From NCBI RefSeq assembly GCF_022965805.1, contig NC_133105.1, positions 25,430,978 to 25,494,977 on the forward strand: a stretch of 64,000 nt of DNA, written 5' to 3'. The position numbers and the translations under genes are program-made. Position 1 is the stretch's first letter. Every line of letters begins with the position of its first letter. The stretch is from Primulina eburnea (taxonomy: Eukaryota > Streptophyta > Magnoliopsida > Lamiales > Gesneriaceae). The notes under the pieces are model-generated. The model was not told the origin of the DNA. It searched no databases and worked only from the letters and a program-made list of their open reading frames with translations. Shown here in pieces: positions 57,447-64,000 of this stretch.

Positions 57447-57878
57447 ATGTCGGATTCAAGTAATTTTGATGAATGAAGCAGTACGCATATTCAAGTTACT
57501 GAAAAATTAGGTCCTTATTTAGAAGAGTTGAAGAAAACGATAGAGGAATATGTCTTGACGAAAGTGATGTCAACATGGTTGAAAATTCATGATTTGCAGA
57601 GGATAAGTAGTAGTGCTGCTGCTCCTTCTCGTGCTCAAGCAGCAACAGCAAGAAAATACATTAATCGTTTTGAATTCAGGCATGTTACAGACCTGGTTGA
57701 TCACAATGTTCTGTTACATGCAATGCTATGGAAGGAATGGCATGTGATTGAGAAGATTTCTACAAATGAATCATTTTCTAGAATCCGAATTTATGAGTTG
57801 AATAATTTGATTACAGAATGGCAAGATTCAGTTGGTTCTAAGTTATCTTCTGTAAGATGGAATCGATTTTATTCTTAA
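57447..57878 (+). pseudogene. Antisense ORF-b in C2, 144 codons with one internal TGA
   Basis: ATG at 57447 (MSDSSNFDE) is followed by TGA at codon 10 (57474-57476), in a context expected of a former CGA, after which the phase is open to TAA at 57876-57878. The Ser/Asp-rich start resembles that of ORF-a (MADTSSSS). A LEELKKTIEEYV..STWLKI segment is weakly like LKTLKRIAV..SSWLKM of ORF-a. The remainder is helical and charged with an Ala-rich AAAPSRAQAATA linker. aataaa overlaps the stop region at 57878. The family is not recognised. Confidence 0.55.
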
Positions 57879-57958
57879 TAAAGTATCATTTCCAATTTGT
57901 TGTTGTGTTCTTATTTTCTGAAAATAATTTTATTAGTAAAACAACATCAATAATAATT

Positions 57959-60900
57959 TTAAGACAAGTCAATTAAACCAAGAATATTGCGAAAGTAAGA
58001 AAACTTAGTCTCGGGTAATGGTTTGGTGAAGATGTCAGCTGCTTGTTGCTCAGTTGAAATATATTCCAGTCTAATGTCCTTCTTCAAAGCGTAATCTCTA
58101 ATGAAGTGGTGCCTGACATCTATATGCTTGGTCCTTGAGTGAAGAACTGGATTATAGGTGATGGCAATTGTACTCGTATTGTCACAAAATATGGGCGATT
58201 CATTTGTAATTACTCCATAATCTCTCAGTTTTTGCTGGATCCAGATCAGTTGTGCACAACAACTGCCAGCAGCAAGGTATTCTGCTTCAGTTGTTGAGGT
58301 AGCTATGGATGTCTGCTTTTTGCTGAACCAAGAGATCAGTCTGTTTCCTAGAAACTGACAAGATCCACTTGTACTTTTACGATCAAGCTTACATCCTGCA
58401 TAATATGCATCTGAATATCCAACTAAATTGAAAGTAGAGTCTTTAGAATACCATAACCCAACATTTTCTGTACCCTTAAAATATTTCAAAATTCTTTTAG
58501 CAGCTGAGAAATGTGATTGCTTATGATTTGCTTGAAATCTAGCACACATACAGACAGCAAATATAATATCAGGACGACTGGCAGTTAAGTACAACAATAA
58601 ACCTATTAAACCTCGATATAATGTCGCCTCAACTGATATTACCCCTTGTATATTTAGTTTGACTGATGAATATACCAGTCTCCAGTTGCTTCACTTGCAG
58701 TCCAAGAAAGAATGTCAGTTCACCCATCATGATCATTTCAAACTTATCCTGCATTAGCTTAGCAAACTTTTCGCATGATTTGGGATTAGTTGACCCAAAT
58801 ATGATATCATCAACATAAATTTGAACTAATAAAATGTGATCATTCTTAGCAAATTTGAACAAGGTCTTATCAACTGATCCAACAGAAAAATCATGATCAG
58901 TTAGAAATTTTGAAAGAGTTTCGTACCAAGCTCTGGGAGCTTGTTTAAGACCATATAAGGCTTTGTTCAAATGATATATATGATCAGGAAAGTTGTGATT
59001 TACAAAACCTGGGGGTTGTTCAACATATACTTCCTCTTGTAGTTGACCATTGAGGAATGCACTCTTTACATCCATCTGATAGACCTTTAAGTTCTTGTGT
59101 GATGCATAAGCAAGAAAAATTCTTATTGCTTCCAGTCTTGCAACAGGAGCATACGTCTCATCATAGTCAATTCCTTCTTCTTGCCTATATCCTTGTTCCA
59201 CTAATCTTGCTTTGTTGCGTCCAACTGAATCGTCCTCGTTCAGTTTATTTCTGTATACCCATTTTGTACCTATAATAGTTTTTGAAATTGTTCTTGGAAC
59301 TAAGTTCCAGACATTTTTATAAGTGAACTGATTTAGCTCTTCTTGTATTGCATTTACCCAGTTAGGATCAGCAATAGCTTCATCAGTTTTCTTCGGTTCT
59401 AGTTGTGAAACAAAAGCTGAATAGATAAATAAATTTAGCATTTGATTGCGAGTTCTTACTGGATCAGATGGATTTCCTATTACCAGTTCAGGTGGATGTG
59501 ATTTTCTTCATCTGTACTCAGTATTTGTTGTATCAGCAATTTCTTCAGTTGGTAACTGAACACAGTTTTCAGTCTCAGTTGGTGCTTTGTCAACTGGTAT
59601 TTGAATGTTATCATTATGCTCTATCAACTGATCATCAGCAATGACTTCCTGCACATCTGATTGGTCCAGTACTTCTGGTTCAGGTGTTTGAAGTATGTTT
59701 TGATTTCCATGACTTTAATTTTTGTCATCATCTTCCAAACTGATATCTGTAAATCGATCAACTAGCTCAACTTGATCAGTTGGCTTATCAGTTAGTTCAG
59801 TTGCATCGAAATCAACATGAGCAGAGTCTTCAACATTTAGGGTTTTATTGTTTAAGACTCTATAAGCTATACTAACTGATGAGTATCCAAGAAATATTCC
59901 TTCTGCAGATTTAGCATCAAACGCTTTTAAATAATTTTTACCATTATCCAGAATAAAACATCTGCAGCCGAATATTTTGAAATATGTGATTATACTTTTT
60001 CTTCCATGCCAGATCTCATATGGTGTTTTCATATGATTCTTATTAATCATTGATCTGTTCTTATTGTAACACACAATGTTTACTGTCTCTGCCCAAAAGA
60101 TTTTAGAAATACCAGAACCAGCAAGCATTGTTCTAGCAGCTTCTTTAAGAGTCCGATTTCTTCTCTCAGCTATACCATTTTGCTGAGGAGTTCTGGCTGC
60201 TGAGAGCTCATGCTTAATTCCAGCATTTTCTAGGAAATTTGAAAGAGTTTGATTGATAAATTCAGTTCCTCGATCAGTTCTGATTCGATCAATTCCAACT
60301 GATTTTTCATTTAAAAGTATTTTGAAGAGCTTTATTAGTTTCGAAGCAGTATGGTCTTTAGATTTGAGAAAAATAACCCAAGTAAATCTTGAAAAATCAT
60401 CTACGACTACCAAGGTGTATTTCATTCCTCCTAAGCTCATGACTGGTATAGGACCAAAGAGATCCGTGTGCAACAGTTCTAAGCATTGGGATGAATATTT
60501 ACAGCCCTTGTTTTTAAAAGAGGATCGTATTTGTTTACCATACTGACATGCTGAGCAAAGTTTTTCTTTTGAAAAGTCTATTTTGGGAAAGTCAGTTACA
60601 AGTTCATGTTTACTCAGATAGGCAATGGATTTGAAGTTTAAATGATTTAGTCTCTTATGCAACAACCAGTTTTTAGATGATTTGGAAGCAATAAAACAAA
60701 TTGGTGCATAAGTTTGATCATTCCAACTGACTTTATATGTGTTTCCACAAAGTTTGCCAGTTAGTATGATTTCATCAGTTGAAGTTTTGACTGAACATGA
60801 GTTTTTGTCAAATTGTACCAAGAATCCACTGTCGCATAACTGATTGATGCTAATCAAGTTATACTTCAGGTTTTCTACTAATAGAACATCTTTAAAAGTA

Positions 60901-61224
60901 AAGTTACCATGGATAAGCTTACCCTTACCCACATTTCTACCTTTGGAATTGTCCCCGAAACTGATGTTTGGACCACTATATTTGATCTGTTGAGATAACG
61001 CACTTGCATCTCCTATCATATGTCGCGAACATCCACTGTCCAAATACCATATTGAGTTCTTGTTTGTACCTGTTACTTGTTGGCTAGATGATTCTTCTTC
61101 TGCATCATTATCCATCAAGCACTTGACTTCCTCATCATCACTAGAGCTGCATGAGCTTTCTGGTTCTGACTCCTCACTGTCAGTTTCTGCCCATTTAGAT
61201 TTGTTTTCTTCAGCTAAGAGTACC
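57959..61224 (-). pseudogene. C2 pol: protease, integrase, reverse transcriptase, RNase H (Copia order)
   Basis: The frame 61118-59715 holds protease (YLDSGCSRHMIGD), gag-pre-integrase (LLHKRLNHLNFKSI) and the integrase core with LLHTDLFGP, IRTDRGTEF and GIAERRNRT; all three acidic residues are kept. Two stops (about 59715 and 59510) lie in the acidic linker. Reverse transcriptase is at 59441-58629 with [33 protein letters not shown] and [11 protein letters not shown] frame break near 58610 leads to RNase H (58597-57959: LMYLTASRPDI-type start, TEAEYLAAGSC, CDNTSTIAI, HIDVRHHFIRD, ADIFTKPL). Integrase before reverse transcriptase defines Copia; the 3' ORF and motif choice suggest SIRE. Confidence 0.94.
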
Positions 61225-61437
61225 TCATGTTTCTTTTCTTTGTGGTGCCCCTTCAGTTATGGCAACTGCTGTATTTGTTTTTAGAATATTCATGGGTCCA
61301 TCAGTTATGACATACCACATGGCATCATCTTGTTCAGCTAAATTATCCTGCATTCTGATTTTCCAATCATCAAATTCTTCTCTGGAGAACATAGGAATTT
61401 TGTTGAATGAAGTCATGCTATCAAGTTTATAGATCAA
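61225..61437 (-). pseudogene. C2 gag remnant (N-terminal part only)
   Basis: About 60 residues with MTSFNKIPMFSREEFDDWKI and MWYVITDGPMNI match the start of SIRE-type gag. The sequence then passes, through a frame break near 61230, almost directly into the Ser/Glu-rich stretch before the protease. The bulk of gag and its zinc knuckle are missing, so C2 is a gag-deleted element. Confidence 0.85.
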
Positions 61438-61462
61438 AAGTATTCAAGAACAAGATTCAACC

Positions 61463-61474
61463 GCTCTGATACGA
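61463..61474 (-). other. Primer-binding site of C2 (altered initiator Met-tRNA site)
   Basis: On the element strand TCGTATCAGAGC differs from the usual TGGTATCAGAGC by one base at position 2. It lies two bases from the LTR end at 61477. Confidence 0.8.
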
Positions 61475-61476
61475 CT

Positions 61477-62357
61477 TGATAGGATCGATTAACGTATCAA
61501 GAGTGTTTAGAAGGGGGGGTTGAATAAACACTCACAATTAAAACCGATCTTTTCGAATTTTGAGTTCATTTTGATGACAAACTGATTCTCGGAATCTTGT
61601 TGGTCAATGAAAATCAGTTAAACTAAAGTAGTTGCGGAAAGTAACTGACTGAAAGATAGAATACAAAACTGAAATAAAATACACAAGGATTGTTTCTGGA
61701 TGTTCGGAGATTTCAATTACTCCTACGTCACCCCTTCTATCTCAAGGATAGGAATTCCAATAAAAGATTTTGATCGAATACAAGATTTGTACTGACCCAC
61801 TTCAGTTTGAACTTATCACTGCCAAAAGCTGAAACTCTTAGTATTAAAAAATGTTCTCAGTGCATAACTGATCTTAGCACTATCAAATTTAACGATTATT
61901 ACAAAGTGCTAGTGAGCCCAAATTGTAGCCTTGACTGCTATGAATAAATCAAGTAAGAGTGAGCTAAGATTTTGGCAGAATAACAGCAAGCTTTGAATGG
62001 AGTGATCTTCTTATTCTTCAGCTGTTCTTCTGTCATATTTATAAGCTTCCCTTCCAACAGTAACTTGAGATATATTTGAATCTTTGTATCCGTTGATTGC
62101 CACTTCATTATTTCTTGGGCATTGTTTGCTTCATTTATTGTAATGTGGCGTCTTAACTGCTTTAGCCGAAATGCGTTGTTCTAAGCTGTATTGATTGAAG
62201 TTCGGCGTTTCATATTCAGTTGCAGTCTTCTATGTCTCTTTATCGGTTGACGTGTTCCAGTTACTAGTGAGGAGAATAACTGAATTGCGTTCCAGTTGCG
62301 TAGATTAGTTTAATAGATTCAGTTGCTGAGTTCTGTTTACTCGATCATTTGGTTCGT
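61477..62357 (-). repeat. C2 right LTR (5' LTR in element orientation), cut by A2
   Basis: It starts TGATAGGATCG and matches the left LTR through gattgccacttcattatttc, confirming that G3 is absent here. It breaks off after cgatcatttggttcg at A2; the last 40 bases or so of the LTR should lie beyond the window. A TATA box on the minus strand is at 62036-62043. A short insertion (gctgagttctg, about 62325) distinguishes it from the left LTR. Confidence 0.92.
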
Positions 62358-63773
62358 TGATCGAGCAAAACTTGCACAGTGAAATCCCCAATAAAATATT
62401 ATTTGTATGCTTAAAATTAATCGCAAGTGCACGTTGTCAAGTTATAATATAGTGTACGTGAGTACGAGTATCATTCCACTGAAGACTGTGTTTAACAATT
62501 ATTATTTTCAGTTATTTAACATTTAGCAACGAAAATTGAGTTGTGTGATTATTCCTACTATAATCAAATAAATATGCAAGTAAAATGATTCAACAAGTAA
62601 TGAATGAAAATTTATATCTAAAATGATTGAGTAAAATTCGATGAAAAATGGATTTGTTGGGAGTCTCGATTCACCTACCCCTCGTTACTTAATCAATTCG
62701 TTCGATCGTGATCTACGCTTCCGACAAGATTTCCTAATCTATTGAACATACTCTCTCGAGCTATGCCAAAATATTTCTACTCAATGAAGTAATTAAATAT
62801 CTTTAATTATTTATCAAGAGCAAATCGCATTTCGATTTATGAAATCCCCTAATTTTCGACCCTTAGGACTATGATTATCGGCACGTATCCAATTTCATAT
62901 ATCTATGTAAATAGTAGATCCGCGGATTATACTACTCGATCCTATCACTCGTTATTCTCTCGAACTCACTCGTGAAATGAAAACGTCGTTAAAGTTAGCT
63001 ACGCTTTAATGACACGATAAAACAGTAGTAAAATCAAGAATAACGCACAATAGAAATATGAATTAATTCAATTCAACGTTCGGGGTAGGATCCCCTTTAA
63101 TCCCAACAAATAATAAAGTTTAGCTACTAAAACTCATAGTAAAAATAAATGAAACAACGTTTAAACTGAAAGAAACTAGATTAGAAATACTAGGCGAGAC
63201 GAAATCTGCGAAGAACAATGCTCGGAAAACTTCAAATCTTCAATCCAAGCGCAAAGTTCTCTCCAAAAGCTTGTGGCGGCTGCAAAAATCCAGTCTGAAT
63301 CCGTCTGAAAGTCGACCAACCCCTTACCATAGCATTCTTCTTTCAAAATAAGGTAAGGAATCGCGCACAATATCTTTCTAAAAATAGGTGGCGCTCGGGC
63401 GGTAGAAAATTACCGCTCGAGCGCCGACCTTTCTGTCAATCTCCTTGGGACGTGTGGCATTCGCGCTCGGGCGGTAGAAAACTACCGCTCGAGCGCCGAT
63501 CTTTCTGTCAACTTGGTCACCTTTCGCGCCCGGGCGGTAGAAAATTACCGCTCGGGCGCCGCGCATTCTGTCCGTTGCCCCCCTCTTTTGTACACTTTGC
63601 TCCATTTTTGGTTTTCCGGCCACTTTTCCTGCAAATTCATCATGCCTGAGTGAGATATGATAAAATACAAATGTTTACTCTAAAATGCACAGAATGTGAT
63701 TGAAATAAACGGATGCACAATGCAAAACACACACAGACTAATGCAATAAAACACGTAAAAACGACACATATCA
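62358..63773 (-). repeat. LTR of Athila-type element A2, minus strand (3' LTR)
   Basis: The plus strand begins TGATCGAGCAAAACTTGCAC, the exact reverse complement of the A1 LTR end, and ends acacatatca. Length is 1,416 bp. Large parts match the A1 LTR in reverse with moderate divergence. On the minus strand it is preceded by a purine tract, so it is the 3' LTR and the element continues right of the window. Confidence 0.92.
63388..63562 (-). repeat. GC-palindrome array of the A2 LTR, three modules
   Basis: Three modules of GCGCTCGGGCGGTAGAAAA plus TTACCGCTCGAGCGCC occur at about 63390, 63460 and 63522, spaced by 60-70 bases. Each module is one long hairpin (GGCGCTCGGGCGGTA pairs with TACCGCTCGAGCGCC). 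They occupy the same part of the LTR as the CCGCCCGGGCGG modules of A1 but with different bases. Confidence 0.9.
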
Positions 63774-64000
63774 ACCCCCTCATACTAAACTTTTGCTTGC
63801 CCTCAAGCAAAATAGGTTACAACCCCCAACCAAAATACGAAATAAACACAAAATGAAATAATTAAACTAACGAAACTGATGGTGAAGTAGCAAACCGGTA
63901 TCTCCTGCCTCATCGGGTGTTTGAACCACATCCAATTAGTCAAATCACAACATTCACCAATACCCCTTTTTAAAGCACCTTATAACATTTTGATTTTGAC
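63774..64000 (-). mobile_element. 3' internal end of A2 with purine tract and conserved hairpin
   Basis: On the minus strand the order is TTTTGCTTG-AGGG-CAAGCAAAA (63791-63812), then gtttagtATGAGGGGGT (63774-63790), then the LTR. This reproduces the A1 arrangement. The rest of the stretch to 64000 is non-coding 3' sequence. Confidence 0.85.

Larger units (their letters stand above)
35927..62357 (-). mobile_element. SIRE-like Copia element C2, minus strand (interrupted by G3 and A2)
   Basis: The left LTR is 35927-36547 plus 53084-53379, the internal region 53380-61476 and the right LTR 61477-62357, with the last 40 or so bases beyond A2. Without the nested elements it is about 9.9 kb. Gene order on the minus strand is a gag remnant, protease, integrase, reverse transcriptase and RNase H, then a long 3' ORF, plus two ORFs on the opposite strand. 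The extra 3' ORF after RNase H is the hallmark of SIRE-type Copia elements. The insertion target is C1-right; the five bases to the left are acaag. Confidence 0.9.

Overview
The window reads as plant (dicot-like) pericentromeric or other transposon-rich DNA. It consists almost wholly of LTR retrotransposons inserted into one another. Primer-binding sites match plant initiator Met-tRNA or Asp-tRNA, the chromovirus (Tekay-type), Athila and SIRE-like Copia protein signatures are typical of flowering plants, and non-coding parts are AT-rich. I see no complete host gene, rRNA, tRNA or CRISPR array. The 3' ORF of the Copia element C2 resembles, from memory only, predicted proteins of gesneriad (Lamiales) genomes; this is a weak hint to the species.

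Layout. 1-3130: minus-strand Gypsy LTR (G0) sitting in the 3' end of a plus-strand Gypsy element (G1; 3' LTR 3378-5400). 5401-10387: a block made of a Gypsy LTR fragment (G5), an exon-like open frame, a MITE and the 5' two-thirds of a Copia element (C1-left). 10388-20733: Athila-type Gypsy A1, inserted in C1-left, with 5' LTR, gag, pol, an extra 3' ORF and a truncated 3' LTR. 20734-35926: a second copy of the G5/exon/MITE/C1 block, split by a complete minus-strand Tekay-type element G2 (21302-32190, TSD gttct). 35927 to at least 62357: minus-strand SIRE-like Copia C2, inserted in C1-right. Its left LTR holds Gypsy G3 (36548-53078, TSD gattg), whose 5' LTR in turn holds Gypsy G4 (37656-45765, TSD ccaag). 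62358-64000: minus-strand Athila-type element A2, inserted in the right LTR of C2. The insertion order C1, C2, G3, G4 is read directly from interrupted sequence and target-site duplications, and LTR divergence agrees (G3 about 5% in its first 365 bp, G4 about 1% in its first 785 bp).

All gag-pol genes carry frameshifts, stops or deletions, so no element looks autonomous now. Four things go beyond routine decay. (1) In G2, gag and protease are separated by 205 nt with perfect GT-AG ends, and removing it gives an in-frame, gap-free gag-pro join: a probable intron controlling gag versus gag-pol. (2) C2 carries, between its RNase H and 3' LTR, a long sense ORF with its own G-box and TATA box, plus two antisense ORFs on the opposite strand, each with its own TATA box. 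(3) The Athila 3' ORF and the Copia 3' ORF may share a domain. (4) Athila elements have a 9-bp hairpin with an AGGG loop just before the polypurine tract, with a compensatory base-pair change between A1 and A2. Several LTR families also carry arrays of short GC-rich palindromes.
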